A DNA stretch of 64,000 nt from Atrina japonica (taxonomy: Eukaryota; Mollusca; Bivalvia; Pterioida; Pinnidae), in the NCBI GenBank assembly GCA_030159075.1, contig BROG01000264.1, positions 401,501 through 465,500 on the forward strand, in the 5' to 3' direction. Position numbers and translations under genes: made by a program. Below, piece after piece: positions 44,752 through 58,249 of this stretch. The notes beneath the pieces are model-generated. The model made no database searches and was not told where the DNA came from. It saw only the letters and a list, made by a program, of their open reading frames with translations. The first letter of the stretch is position 1; each line of letters begins with the position of its first letter.

Positions 44752-47700
44752 ATGGGAATAATATTATCTTTTTTGCAGCTTATCCTTTCCAGCTTTTTAT
44801 TGGTGGTGATTCCTGTTAGTGTCGAAAGCTTCACCTGTAACAAATCAGCCAAATGGTGCGAAACGTCTCTATTCATAGAACATTATATCACAATGTTCCA
44901 TCCAGTTTACGGAGCGGTTTATCCTGCCCATGGTAAACTATGGAAGTATGATGTAACCAACATCTCTGAGGCGACACCTATTAATCCAATGGAGGTAATT
45001 ACCACTGATGGGTTTGAAAAACAACAACTTTTAGTTGTAGCAAACAGGTCAATGCCAGGACCAGATATCATTGTATACGAGGGACAAATGCTTAGAATCT
45101 ATGTTCACAATAAGCTACCGTCTGAGACTGTTTCTATTCACTGGCACGGACTTCCACTAAAGGGAACACCATATATGGACGGTGCAGCGTTCATAACACA
45201 GTGTCCTATTCTACCAGGAGAAACTTTCAAGTACGAATTTAGAGCTACGCCCAAAGGAACTTATTGGTATCATTCTCACGTAGGATCCCAGCGTGCAAAG
45301 GGGTCTTTCGGGGCATTAATTATCCGTGAAATAGAAACCGATACTGTAGATGAACATATTCTTCAAATCCAAGAATGGAACCACGAAATAGGTTCGGATT
45401 TGGCTTTCGAGCAAGCGAATTATGGTATTTACATCGACAGAATTCAGTATGCACCGTCAGTATCAATTGATGGGACATTGTTTACCCCGTTCTTTGAGAA
45501 AAATGCGTTAATAAATGGAAAAGGTAGAATTGTTGAAGCTTCAACTGGAACCACTAACGGTGCTCCACTAGAGGTATTCAACGTTCAATATGGTAACTTT
45601 TACAGGTTCCGGATAATCGCAGTCGGTGCACTCTATCCCTTTCGCGTATCTGTGGATGGACATTTTCTTCGCGTCGTGGCATCCGACGGCCACGACGTCA
45701 AACCTGTCATCGTAGAATCTCTCATTATCCAACCCGGGGAAAGGTTTGATTTCATACTTGACGCAAACCAAACTGCTGGTAATTACTGGATTCGAGGAAA
45801 GACTTTACAGATTAATAGAAATACTGAAGTTAAAGCCATTCTACGGTATTCTGATGCACCCGAAGAAGAGCCGACAACATCGCAGAATTGTAACGAGAAC
45901 ATCACTTGTGTTGTGTTAAACTGTCCGTTTTCGTATTACCCGAAAAATGAATACACTCAGTGTTTTCCCCTTGATCACCTCAGATCGGCCAGAAATGACA
46001 ACCCAGCACCCGCTGTCATAGCCAAAAAATTTCAAGAACATTTTTTAAACTTTATTCTTCCTCAACTAACAGGCACTGTAAATGGTGTCCACTTCTTGAA
46101 TCCGACAGTGTCTGGTATATCGCAACCATCACATATAAACAGCAGATGTGAAAATGAGGACTGTACTGGAACAAAGATATGTTCATGTACCAATTCGCTG
46201 GATATACAAACAGGTAATACTGTACAAATGGTATTTTTTAATATGGGTCCAGGTAGTCTGGCCTCGCACCCTATACATCTGCATGGGCATTCGTTTTACG
46301 TGTTGAAAATGGGATTTGGAAATTACAATGAGACAACTGGAAATTTTTTTTCACCGAATTCGGATATATTTTGTCTAGATGGACCCTCTGTAATCTGCAG
46401 AAATGCGACCTGGAGTAATGCGTCGTGGAGCAATGGAAATATTCCAGGATTAGAGTTAGAAAATCCTATACTAAAGGACACAATTATTGTTCCTGTTGGA
46501 GGCTATGTGGTCATTCGTTTCAAGGCCGATAACCCAGGATTGTGGATGCTTCATTGTCACATACAACTCCATATATCTTTGGGAATGACGGTTCTATTGA
46601 ATGAATCATTTTCAGAAGTACCGGATGCTCCGGACGGTTTCCCTGTTTGTGGTGTTAATCCATCTAAGCCTAAATATGAAAAAAGTACAGTTCCACAACA
46701 AACAACTTTGACAACAAAAGCACCGATGAAAACAACCGGACTAGAAGGTAAGTATTTCCTTTTTGTAGTTCAGGTCAGTTACTTCTGTTTTTGGAAACAC
46801 TCAACGCAAATTGCAAGTTCCAGTCCATTGCTCAAAAATTTGTAAAAATGGATTCTCTGTCTTCATCTGTAATTGCACTGCAGTTTCTTGTTTTGATTTT
46901 CGAGCATTCATTGAAGCAAGCTATTGGTCCAAGATGTCGGGTAGTGCTTTTCATGCCTTAATAAGTTTTATTTTCGTTCTTTAGCCATTCATTATAATGA
47001 GCATTTTGCTTTCTTTTTCTGGCTATCGTTGTTTCCTCTTCGTCGTCAGTCTCTGTTTCGCTGATTTTTGGATAATGTTCTTCCACTGTGTTTGTTCATC
47101 AATTTCTAGATCAGAGTTACTTTCATAAATCGTAAGTCAACAATTTCTGTGCCAGTGTGGATATTTTCTTTTGGGTAGCAGGAATCCAGTCAGGATCATT
47201 GTCTGGATCATCCAAATAAGCTTCGAATTCATCTACAGTGTCAGAGTTATCCTGTAGATTAGAATCGGAAGGTGTAATGATAGATTGTTTCTTGGACTCG
47301 ATACTGATATTTTCTTTAGTTTCAACTTTGATTTTGATTTTATTTCTTTCGATATCAATACAACTGGTTGAATCATTTTGTGTATCATTTGAACCAATAA
47401 TGGATCAATTCACACTCGTACACTCATGTTTCACTTTAGTAGAGGAAGACCTTGAGAGTGCTAGTTTAAGACATTATTGTCCACATCACAGAAATGTAAC
47501 GTACTAAAAGAGCTCTGTTTCAGTTAGTATCCATTTGTGCGAGTATGATGAAAATTAAATTCTTTCGCCCTGTAAAAACTATATTTGTTTTCAATTAGCA
47601 AATACCGAGGTGAAGTTCTTTTAAAACAATTATGATAAAGGTTGATAGATAGTAATTCATTTAATTGACTTGTACTTTCTTTAAGCCAAACATTTGACAT

Positions 47701-50700
47701 GAGTTTTATATACGTCTGTAAAGAACACAAACGCTTATAAATTTCAAACGATTATTATTTTTCAAATTTTCTTTTAATCAACTTGCATTTGTTCTTTTAC
47801 TCATATACATTATATGTTTTTTTGTATGTTCTCTTTCCCATATACATTATATGTTTTATTCTATGTTCTCTTTCTCATATACATTATATGTTTTATTCTA
47901 TGTTCTCTTTCCCATATACATTATATGTTTTAATGTATGTTCTGGTACCAGCAGACAAAGACTCAAATAATATAGTTTTTATTTGTAAGACACATTACTA
48001 TAATTGTTTATTAGAAGAACTTGGGTTTAATACGAATTCTGGAAATCCTACATACACACGTAGCTCACTTTCAAAGGACGAGATCCTTCAAAATCACGTG
48101 TCCGTATTACGCTCATTTGATATACCTACAACGGATACCGATTTCGAGCTACCACATTTATACTGGATACCTAAACTTCATAAAACCCCATATAAGCAAA
48201 GATACATAGCAGGATCCAGCAAATGTTTTACCAAACCTTTATCTTTACTCCTTACCAAGATATTGACAGCCGTTAAGGAGAAACTTCAACAATACTGTAC
48301 AGTTGCTTATTCCACAAGCGGTGTAAATCAGATGTGGATACTTAAAAATTCTAAACAGTTATTAGAAGATTTGAAGGCACACAATTTTTCTCGAATTCAC
48401 AGTATCAAAACTTATGACTTCTCTACTCTTTACACTACTATTCCACATAAAAATTTAAAAGAAAGACTTTTCAGCATCATAGACAACTGCTTTTTCACTA
48501 AAGGTGGTACCCGAAAATTTAAATATCTAGTGATTGGCTATCAGGATACTTATTTTCGTCAAACACCACTCTGATTCTACACATAAATATACTGAAGTTG
48601 ATATAAAAAACATTCTGGAATTTTTAATAGACAATATAATTGTAATGTTCGGAGACGTGGTCTTTCAACAAACTGTCGGCATTCCTATGGGAACCAATTG
48701 TGCTCCTTTATTGGCCGACCTGTTCCTTTATTCATTCGAAGCGGACTTCATTCAGAAACTGTTGAATCAAAAGAAGAAAAAGTTAGCGGTGTCCTTTAAT
48801 TTGACATTTAGATATATCGACGACGTTTTGTCAATTAATAATGACAATTTTCATACATATGTCAATGCGATATATCCCAGCGAACTAGAAATTAAAGATA
48901 CAACAGAATCAAGCACACACGCTTCATACTTAGACATTTTACTTAATATAAACACAGATGGGAAATTAGCAACTAAGCTATACGATAAACGCGACGATTT
49001 CAGCTTTCCCATCGTAAATTTTCCACATTTAAGTAGTAATATCCCTCAGTCACCCGCATATGGAGTTTATATTTCACAAATGATCCGATATGCCAGGGCG
49101 TGTACAACATATGAAGATTTCATATACAGAGATAAACTACTCACTGACAAATTATTGACACAGGGATATCGAAAACCGCGTTTAATGTCAACGTTCCGCA
49201 AATTTTATGGTCGGTATAATAGTCTTGTTTGCGACTACTTTGTTTCACTAAATGAAATGTTGAGTTGCTTTTTCGTTGGCGGTTGTTGAGACGTCTGTAC
49301 CAATTGTGACGTGTTTCATTGGACTTGGCTGTGAACTCACGGCGGGTGTGACCGGTCGACAAGGGATGCTTACTCCTCCATGGCACCTGATCCCACCTCT
49401 TGGTTTCCAGAGGTCCGTGTTTGTCCATTTTACCGGATTTGTATGTATGTCCTGGACATTCTATTGATTTATACTTTGGTGTCTGAAATTTTTATATATT
49501 TTTTATTTTTTTATTCTTTTACTCATATACATTATATGTTTTATTCTATGTTCTATTTCTCATATACATTATATGTTTTATTCTATGTTCTCTTTCTCAT
49601 ATACATTAGATGTTTTATTGTATGTTCTTTTACTCATATACATTATATGTTTTATATTGTTGACTTGAGATCTTTACTAAGCCAATATGCATTCCAAAAT
49701 CTTAAATCTCGCAAAACCAGCGATAAATGCTGTGAAAACAAAACATTAGGTACTTGCATCTCCCATTGTTCCAGGAGCCAACACGGCAAAAAAGTTACAA
49801 TAGATGAGAAGTTTTAGGTGTCAAATATTATATAGATTATATACGAGAAAATAATCATAGGACACAGTAAGCATTTCCATTTGATAGATTAATACGGGGT
49901 TTGCGACATAATAAAACCAAACAAAGAGAAGTTTGGTGGCGGTAAAAATTCATTTTGGGTAAAAAGTGAGTTACGAGGTTTTGGTTCTTCACCGACGAGT
50001 TGTATTTATACACTGAAATAACGTCAATCCAACCTTTTTTAAATAGCGAATGACACTGTGTACCGGTGTTATTTTTCATGTAGCGGTCTACCAACGATAC
50101 AAACTTGCCGACCTTCATGTTGTTTATGTGAATAACATGAGATTGGACATAATGTCATTTCAGTGTCCGGCTTAAATCTAACACACCACTGACATATTAA
50201 TAGAATGGAAAACAGTGGTCAGCGAGTCTAATTAAGACATTGCCGGCGATTTGGCACAAGTGAAACGTGCAATTCAGTGTCCACTTACAAATAACACATA
50301 CATTGATTGACAGGGTTATACTATTTGTTATCTATCGGGTGATTCCATTTTTAATTCTCATTTTAGGCACATATGTATTCCTTTCGGGAGCTCTCTAAAG
50401 GGTTCCTTACACTCAAACAGTTTCGTTATCGCTCGAACAAAAGTTAATTAAAAGCGTACTTCAAATACAGTATGGTGACAAAGTTAAAATAATAATGTTT
50501 CTATTTATTTCATTTAAAACACATTAAAACTGGTACAAAGTCATTTCCTATTCAATTTCAATATCCCCAATATTTGCTTAAAACAAAGCAATTGCCGACA
50601 GTGGTAAGGTAAAGCGATATTGTTGAATCATGTATAATGTAGGACTTCTTTGCTAAAATAAAGATTATGTTTATTTTTCTTATAGGTCATGTTACCAAGG

Positions 50701-50837
50701 AGACCTTCTGGATTCCAGTAGCTATTCTAGCTTGTATCGTTTTTATTCAGTTTTTAGTTTTGCTTGGGGTGTGGAAAAGGAGCCGTTGTGTTTCGACAGT
50801 GGATAAATATGAAACAGATACAAAACCACCGCTATGA
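44752..50837 (+). CDS. Laccase-type multicopper oxidase, copy 3 (2 exons)
   Basis: Join 44752-46747 and 50686-50837: 715 residues. The same four copper motifs are present: HWH at 130-132, then YWYHSH, HPIHLHGH, and HCHIQLH with an axial Met. It has a clear signal peptide from ATG 44,752, a Thr-rich stalk, and an exon 2 that encodes a transmembrane helix (FWIPVAILACIVFIQFLVLL) and a basic tail. The phase 1 intron position is identical to copy 1, and its 3.9 kb length is due to a retroelement. It is clearly more divergent from copies 1 and 2 than they are from each other, so it is a true paralogue. Predicted cell-surface phenol oxidase. A conserved TTTTTTGCAG just inside the start leaves open an upstream first exon. 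Confidence 0.9.
47795..47944. repeat. 37-bp minisatellite, 5' of retroelement
   Basis: Four copies of a unit with 'catatacattatatgtttta' and 'ttctatgttctctttc'. The same array resumes at 49,515-49,655 on the far side of the retroelement. Confidence 0.9.
47945..49490 (+). mobile_element. 5'-truncated Penelope-like retroelement
   Basis: Longest copy of the family in this window: reverse transcriptase codons followed by a tail of about 200 bp ending 'gatttatactttggtgtctg'. Both ends abut the 37-bp minisatellite. At least a dozen shorter copies, nearly all sharing the same 3' tail, are listed separately, which is the pattern of 5'-truncating target-primed insertion. No GIY-YIG endonuclease domain is visible in this copy. 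Confidence 0.8.
47952..49289 (+). pseudogene. Penelope-like reverse transcriptase, one frameshift
   Basis: RT motifs in order: YWIPKLHKTPYKQRYI (fingers), YDFSTLYTTI (motif A with catalytic Asp), GIPMGTNCAPLLADLFLY (motif B), FRYIDDVLSI (motif C, catalytic Asp pair) and THASYLDILL (motif D). The PKLHK and MGTNCAP forms are typical of Penelope-like elements. The frame shifts near 48,560, between motifs A and B, and the N-terminus is missing. The stop is at 49,289. Sense to the host gene, inside the laccase 3 intron. Confidence 0.75.
49515..49655. repeat. 37-bp minisatellite, 3' of retroelement
   Basis: Continuation of the 47,795-47,944 array, four units. Confidence 0.9.
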
Positions 50838-51900
50838 ATGGCAAATCCTGGGTGACCGTGCAAGTACATTCGTCTAATTATCGTTTTCGTTGTTGTACAT
50901 GCACTCTCCTTAAAACTGTATCGGAGAATTTCAATACGATACAGACACAATATCTTAATTAACGATAACCGATATATTAGATTTTTTCAATTTTTTTTCA
51001 TGTAGCTATAATGAGAAGACAACAATGTTGAGTGTTTAAAATTCAATTTTAACAAAATACTGAACATGGGTCTGTTTGAGCTCATGGTCATAAATCTTAA
51101 GTTGATAGAACTGATAAAGAGTCAATATTTTTACCTGTTGTTTTCCTAAAAAATATATTCGGATCAGCATAGATTGAAATAGGCTCTTGTTTATTTAACA
51201 TATGAACATTCGACAGTCTTACCGGTAATTTGACATGTTTCCAACTACCGGTGTTACTATTATGAAACTCCTGTAGTCTTGACATTTTCAGGTATCGTTG
51301 TTCTTGTCCCCAACATTAATGTTACGATAGTGGTTTGAATAAAAAACAGGTTCGTTCGGCGTCCTGAAGTATAACACCCACGGTACCAAAGTAACAAGCA
51401 TCTTCAGCGTTATGCTTGTAATAATAAAAAAAAAAACCATAGCACACAACTTTCCGTTTCGAAGATCAACAACCTGGCGAGGTCAACAAATTAAAGTTGA
51501 TTTATTATATTCATACCGAACCTGACTTATTTTGACGTCATCCCGAACCCGACATTCTATGACATATATAGACGATTCAAGTATAGAGTATATCCCTAGC
51601 ACCCTGTAATGTAACATAGGTATACAATTATTGTTAATAGAACGAAATTACATTTTAAAGCCCATTGGACAAGTAATAATAACTTTATAAGTATTCTCAT
51701 GCATAACACGATGTCATATCAATATTCATCAATCAGATGTATTCCATATTTTAATCTTCTACCCATGTATGAACAATTGTCAGATTGCATTTTTTGTCAA
51801 TATGGACGCTATTTGCCTGTGCGGATTTTTATCTGTCTCCCAAACGACATCCGTATTGACAATACATGCATTCTGACAAGCGTTCATTACTTTAATAATT
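50838..51900. other. 3' flank of laccase 3
   Basis: Presumed 3' UTR and intergenic DNA; one AATAAA at about 51,337. No other gene supportable. Confidence 0.5.
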
Positions 51901-51904
51901 TGTT

Positions 51905-52250
51905 CGTCAGGTAGTCGATATCGAAAAAAGCGTCTGATGTCAACGTTGTGCAAATTTTACGGTCGGTATAATAGTCTTGTTTGCAATCACTCTGTTTTAC
52001 TGAATGAAATGTCGTGTTACCTGTTCCATACCGGTTGTTTGGTCGTATGTACCAATTGTGACGAGTGTTTTGTCTTAACCTATTTCATTTCAATATGACT
52101 ATGAACTAACGGCGGGTGTGACCGGGCAACAGTTGAAGCATACTTCCCAATGTCAACTGATCCTACCCCTGGATTACCACAGTTCCGTGTTCACCAGATT
52201 TGTATATGTGTCCTGGAAATCCTGAAGACTTTTAATTGGTATCTGAAATT
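51905..52250 (+). mobile_element. Penelope-like tail fragment
   Basis: Begins with decayed last RT codons ('gatgtcaacgttgtgcaaat') and runs to the terminal 'ttggtatctgaaattt'. Confidence 0.75.
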
Positions 52251-52261
52251 TTCCTGCTGTT

Positions 52262-52540
52262 GGAATATAAAAAATCTCAGATACCAAAGTATAAATCATC
52301 CGGATGTCCAGGATATAGATACAAATCTGGTAAAAAATAGACAATCACGGAAATGTTAAAAATAAGCGGTGGGATCAGATGCCATGGAGGAGAAAGCATC
52401 CCTGACGACCGCTCACACCCGCCATGAGTCCACAATCAAGTTAAAATGAAATACGTGAGGAACGAATCCTCCTCATTATTGCCACAGACGTCTCAACAAC
52501 CGCTATGGAACAAGTAACACAACAACAGCTTGTTTCTATG
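52262..52540 (-). mobile_element. Penelope-like tail fragment
   Basis: Reverse tail beginning 'ctcagataccaaagtataaa', with 'gatgccatggaggagaaag' and 'gaggaacgaatcctcctcat'. Head-to-head arrangement with neighbours suggests nested insertions. Confidence 0.75.
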
Positions 52541-52562
52541 AATGTTCGAAATATAAAAAAAT

Positions 52563-53240
52563 AGAAAACACCTCAGATACCAAAGTAAAAATAGTTAGGA
52601 TGTCCAGAACACAGATACAATTCCGGTAAAAATTGACAAACACGAACTCTGGAAACCAAGAGGTGGGATCAAGTGCCATGGATGAGTAAGCATCCCCTGT
52701 TGAGTGGTCACACCCGCCGTGAGTCCACAGTCGAGACTAACTGAAATGTGAGGAACGAATCTTCGTCACAATTGGTATAACAACCGCCAACAAACAGGCA
52801 TACGATGGTTTTCGATATACTGTGGGTATAACTTGTAAGTGAGTAGTTTACCTCTGTGTATGAAATGTTCATATGTTTAACAAGCTCTGGCATATCGGGT
52901 GTGAAATATAAACGCCATATGCGGGTGATTGTGGGATATTATTACTTATATGTGGAAAATTTACGATGAGAAAACCGAAATCGTCGCATTTGTCGTATAG
53001 CTTAGTTGTTAATTTCCCGTCTGTGTCTATAGTAAGTAAAATGTCTAAGTATGAACTATGTTTGCTTGCTTCTGCTGTATCTTTAATTACTAGTTCGCTG
53101 GGATATATGGCATTGACATATGTAGGAAAATATTAATTATTAATCGACAAAACGTCGTCAACATATCTAAATGTCAAATAAAAGGTCACCGCTAACTTTT
53201 TATTCTTTTGATTCAGCGTAAGATTAAAGCCCCATGCCAG
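52563..53240 (-). mobile_element. Penelope-like copy with RT remnant
   Basis: Reverse-oriented tail plus about 400 bp of decayed RT, including a region corresponding to motif C near 53,145-53,175 and the LDILL segment. Multiple stops and indels. Confidence 0.75.
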
Positions 53241-53502
53241 AGTCAATATGGTTGTAATGAAAAGTTCATACAAATTGTGTGTTGCTTCTGTGTCTACAAG
53301 TACTGCGAGTATAAAATGAAGATTTCAGTGGGAACCCCAATGTAATGTTCATGCTCGTATTACTCGGAAACAAAGCATCAAATGAATGTATTATTTATCG
53401 GAACATTTTCTTTTTATATGTTTAGTACACTCTCAGGGTAAATGGATGGGCATGGTGATTTAATTGGATAAAGATATCACTTATGCATTTCTTCTTCTTC
53501 GT

Positions 53503-53520
53503 GTGTGTGTGTGTGTGTGT
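53503..53520. repeat. (GT)n microsatellite
   Basis: Nine GT units in otherwise unique DNA. Confidence 0.8.
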
Positions 53521-53689
53521 AATATATATTTTATAACGATGCAAATTGGTTTTACTTTGGTTATTGTTTTATGTAAGAAGAGTTACTGAGGTAGAGTGCT
53601 TTACATATTCAATGATTAAGTGATATGTTGTACATCTATGACACCTGGACCCAGCACAAAGTTTTCAGGATTCAACAAAGTTGAGTAAA

Positions 53690-54215
53690 AGTTTCAGACT
53701 TAAATTTTCCACATTTAAGTAGCAATATCCCTCAGTCACCCGCATATGGAGTTTATATTTCACAAATGATCCGATGTGCCAGGGCGTGTTCAACATATGA
53801 AGATTTCATATACAGAGGTAAACTACACACTGACAAATTATTGACACAGTAATATCGAAAACCGCGTTTAATGTCAACGTTCCGCAAATTTTACGGTCGG
53901 TATAATAGTCTTGTTTGCGATTACTCTGTTTCACTAAGTGAAATGTTGAGTTGCCTTTTCCGTTGGCGGATGTTGAGACGTCTTTACCAATTGTGACGAG
54001 AATACACTCCTCACGTATTTCATTGGACTTGACTGTTGACTCACGGCGGGTATGACCGGTCGACAGGGGATGCTTACTCCTCCATGGCACATGGTCCCAC
54101 CTCTTGTTTTCCAGATGTCCGTGTTTGTCCATTTTTACCGGCTTTGTATTTATGTCCTGGACATTCTATTGATTTATACTTTGGTACCTGAGATTTTTTT
54201 ATACTTAAGTAATTC
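53690..54215 (+). mobile_element. Penelope-like copy with RT remnant
   Basis: Matches 49,010-49,490 closely, from 'aattttccacatttaagtag' to 'ggtacctgagattttttta'. Confidence 0.8.
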
Positions 54216-54419
54216 GTAAGTTTTATGGTGCCAGACCTCGATTTTCAGAGTTCCGAGTTTGTCCAATGTTCACCAGATGTATAAATTGAACTTCACTTCC
54301 TTACGACTTATTTTTGAGTCTGTAATCTTTATACGTTCGTTTTTAAATTCAATTTTCAAGTTCTGCATGGCAACCTGTAAAATATATTTTTCGGAGCATA
54401 TCCATCACACCAGAAACGG

Positions 54420-54840
54420 CAATATTTTCAAACTTCACACATGGTCAGATATGCCAGGGCGTGTTCAACATATGAACATTTCATTTACAGACGTAAACTA
54501 CTCAGTGACAAATTTTTGACACAGGGATATCGAACTTCAACGTTCCGAAATTTTTACGGTCGGTATAATAGTCTTGTTTGCGACAAGTGAAATGTTGAGT
54601 TACCTGTTCGATGGCGGTTGTTGAGACGTCTGTACCAATGATGACACGTATTTCATTTTAATTTCACTGTGGACTCACGGTGGGTGTGACCGGTCGACAA
54701 GGGATGCTTACTCCTCCATGGCACTTGATCCCATTTTTGATTTGAAGAGGTCCGTGTTTGTCCATTTTTAACCAGAGTTGTACCTATATTATGGACATCC
54801 TGATGATTTTTACCTTGGTATCTGATACTTTTTATATATT
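54420..54840 (+). mobile_element. Penelope-like tail fragment
   Basis: From 'gccagggcgtgttcaacata' through the tail to 'ttggtatctgatac'; some internal deletions relative to 53,690. Confidence 0.75.
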
Positions 54841-55129
54841 ATGTTTCATTACGTACATATAGCCTTCATTATAAATTATTATTAACATCTAAGCGTACGT
54901 TTTGTTGAATTTAGCAAGATTACCAACTTGAATTATCTACACAATATGTTTTAAACACTGACCCACTTCAGGTTTCAGTTACGTCATCGCCAACCCTCAG
55001 ATGTATGAAGTCTGCGTACGTACAGAATAAATGTACATTTAGTTCAGTTTGACACACATCAACCAATCAAATCGCCGATAGGCTTTATTAACGTGTAACA
55101 TATAAAATATTTATGTACTCTGTTATGAA

Positions 55130-55240
55130 GCTGTGTAAGTCCACAGTCAAACTCTAATGAAATTGGCGAGGAGCAAATTCTCGTCAGAACAGACAACTGA
55201 AAGAACGCCATCGAACAGGTAACACAATACTGCGAATTAT
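55130..55240 (-). mobile_element. Diverged Penelope-like scrap
   Basis: 'gaggagcaaattctcgtcag' and 'gccatcgaacaggtaacaca' are recognisable; otherwise decayed. Confidence 0.4.
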
Positions 55241-55659
55241 GAATGACAATACAACTGAAACGCACATATTGCATAATTAAAAGCTGTATTGAAGATATAA
55301 AAGATTTGTTTGTGTCGTGTGAAAAGCTAGATTACATAATAAAATCAGGCATTCGTTGAAAACATTCCGCGCTTTATATATATACTAAACAGATAAATTT
55401 ATGGTTTACAGTGTCTATCATTTCTTCAAGGTCAGTTGTTTGGCACGACATGTACGGTGCCCGCTGAAGCAAAACAATTGTTCACTGGCGCGTTCTAAAC
55501 CGGATGATCATGGGTGTGTGAGTTGTGTCAGCTGAATACTATGACTAAATACAGAACAAAAAGAAACATGTGGAACTTATGGTATAAAGAACGACAACTA
55601 ATAGATACATACGTTTCATCATTAGAGCATAAGCTCCTCTTCACTTCTTGAGGTGTGCT

Positions 55660-57834
55660 AAAATAAATGTTTTATGTAGGACATCATATTATACGGTTAG
55701 GTTTTTATTACAAATAATTTCTCTTTACCCTAAATCTGGTATATTGTATAACAAATAATATTTCTAATAACGTAAACGTATCCTTGATTGTATCGTTTTA
55801 GAAACCATATGCAAAATCGTCCATAGGCCGCTTTGAGTTCTTTATATAGACTCTACAACTAGATTATATTGTCAAAAGTACTTCTCAACAAACTGGATCG
55901 GATCAGCTGAAAGGGTTTAGAGATAAAAGAACCCGAATATGCCACTTCACCATGGTAGACCTATAATATACTACTTATATGACATATAACAACCATGTGA
56001 GAGATTCGTAAGTTATGTTCTTATTCGTTCCTACTCAAACGAACATATATTATTTACAAAAAAACAACATACAACATATATAGTATAAGAAGCGCTATTT
56101 CGCCTGGATATTTATTAGACGTTATATTACAAAGAGAACTGCGACTGTTTGTTTCCGATTGCAGTACTTCTTTCTACAATAGATATAGAAAAATATAATA
56201 AAAGAAAAAGTAATTATTTATTTCACAGCAGTATCGTTACACGCGAGTAAATTAAAGTCCATTCACTTAGCTGTGTTCGATAATAAACAAATAAAAAACA
56301 CATGAATTCAGTGTTCCGAACTTTTCACACATATTTAATGATAATAACGATGGGAGGGAGGGTGGGTCTAAAAGCATGCTAAATTAAATACCTGTTTAAC
56401 AGGTATGAGTACTTGTAATACCGACCAATGGCCATTAACTTCCGTTAATAGCTATAAACAAACACACGTGTTCATAGATATATATATATATATGTAACCA
56501 GGTGTTCATATAAATTGAAATTAAAATAATATAAAATAACATAAAATGAAAATACATGTAAATAAAATAATATAAAATAATAAAACATTTATTTATTATT
56601 AAAATAATAAATATAATAATAAATAAATCTGTATGATTATTATACATGTATGTCTGTATGTTATATGTATGTTACCTGTCATTTGTTTGTAAGCACGTGT
56701 CTTTATTTACTTTCTGGGTGACTGACGATGACCTGGACGTGTATCACGGATTTCTTACCTGTACATACATTCATTTTCCCGCACTAAATTCCCGCCATAC
56801 TGACCATTACTGGTCATTCTCAGCTTTTCCTCTGTAGAACACAGACGGGAATACGTATATTCACGTATATACATTGTATCTACATCGGTATCTTTATTTT
56901 ATAGATTCTTTATTATATTCAGATTCTAAATTCAGTGAATTTAGAATTAAATAATTTCGCATTTGCTTCGGTGTGCTTTCCGTGTTTGTATTGTAATTTT
57001 TATTTTGTCACTTAGTTGCTTTTTATTTGATTGTTGCTTTGTTGCTTATGTGTTGCTTTGTGTGCTTTGTAGGCTTTTTCGTTTCGATTGATTTTGACGA
57101 AACGGTGGAAAGTAAAGGAAATAATAAAATCATCAATTACCCACTACAGTGTTATTTCTGTTTCCCGGGTTATATATATACAATAAATAAATGTATAAAT
57201 CGAACATGATCTACCGACCGAACGAAAGAGTGAAAAGTGAAAACCAATGTGACCAACTTCTTCGAAGGATACAATAATAATTCATTGTAGAAATTAATAA
57301 ATTTGTTTATGTATATTTCGACATGATTGGCCAATCTGATCAATTAGAGATGCTTATATTTTTTCATAACTTTTGTTTTCAAACGAGAAGTAATAGAAAC
57401 TGCTAACTCTAGACTTTGTCGTTACTTCATTCTACATCGTGTCATCTATAATAAAATTTAAATAACGCTTTTATTAGTCTGAAATCCGATGAAACCAGGG
57501 AGGCTAAAATTTAGTCTGCGTTTGTTATTTTCAACTCTTCTAAACATTAAAATCCAGGATATGTTAGATTAAATTAGATAACGCTTTTTAATTATTTTAC
57601 AATAGATGTGATAAGAAGGGGCAAAAGGTTTTGTTACGTTTGTCAGTCCATATGGTTATACTTTTGGTTTACATATTGTAATTGTTAACCATCACCATTA
57701 TATAATAATAAGAAAGTGTATTTGACAACAATAAACAAAAAAGTTTTACAAATTATAATATGTAAATGTCTCTTGTGGAGCACTTCGCACAAATGCGACC
57801 CGAGTTCGGGAGATCACTTGAATGAAATAACATT
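55660..57834. repeat. Segmental duplicate of the laccase 3 upstream region
   Basis: Colinear with 36,300-37,250 and then 44,380-44,490, without the 7 kb that separates those two blocks. It is itself interrupted by about 1.15 kb at 56,010-57,185. Homology stops at about 57,834, before any laccase coding sequence. Confidence 0.75.
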
Positions 57835-58249
57835 TAAATAGATACATAGTTAAAGACAGTAATATGAAAATGCCGTCTTTCATAGAAATCGTAGCAGAAA
57901 GTCACTGGCTTTTCAATTATATTTAGACTTAGGTCCATATCCATGGACGTTGTTGGATTGAAAAAAAACTTTACTATTGTCTGTAGCACCAGTCAAAATT
58001 TGTGGTATGTTACCGAGAGCTACAGACATTTCTACATCGTTCGTTAAATGACACAAAAAGAAAGAAAATATATCAAAAATATATTTCACTTTACGCCTTT
58101 TGGTTATGGAATTCCAGATATAAATTTCATATATGAAACAGGAATCTTCTTTCCCGCAAATTGTGGTAATGGAATGTAATAGCACACCAAAATAATGATA
58201 ATGCAGTTTTGTTTTACCCTATAGTCATGATAGTGATGTAGTATAGTTA
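57835..58249. other. Non-coding DNA
   Basis: Only a 90-codon minus-strand frame (57,913-58,185), without family features. Confidence 0.4.

Larger units (their letters stand above)
46748..50685 (+). other. Intron of laccase 3
   Basis: Donor GTAAGT, acceptor TTATAG. It holds the Penelope-like insertion and its minisatellite; 46,850-47,780 and 49,820-50,640 show nothing supportable beyond AT-rich DNA. The 87-codon minus frame at 49,855 is not supported. Confidence 0.85.

Noticed and set aside
57913..58185. 90-codon minus-strand ORF
   Set aside because: No domain, signal peptide or conserved copy; overlaps another open frame and a SINE boundary.
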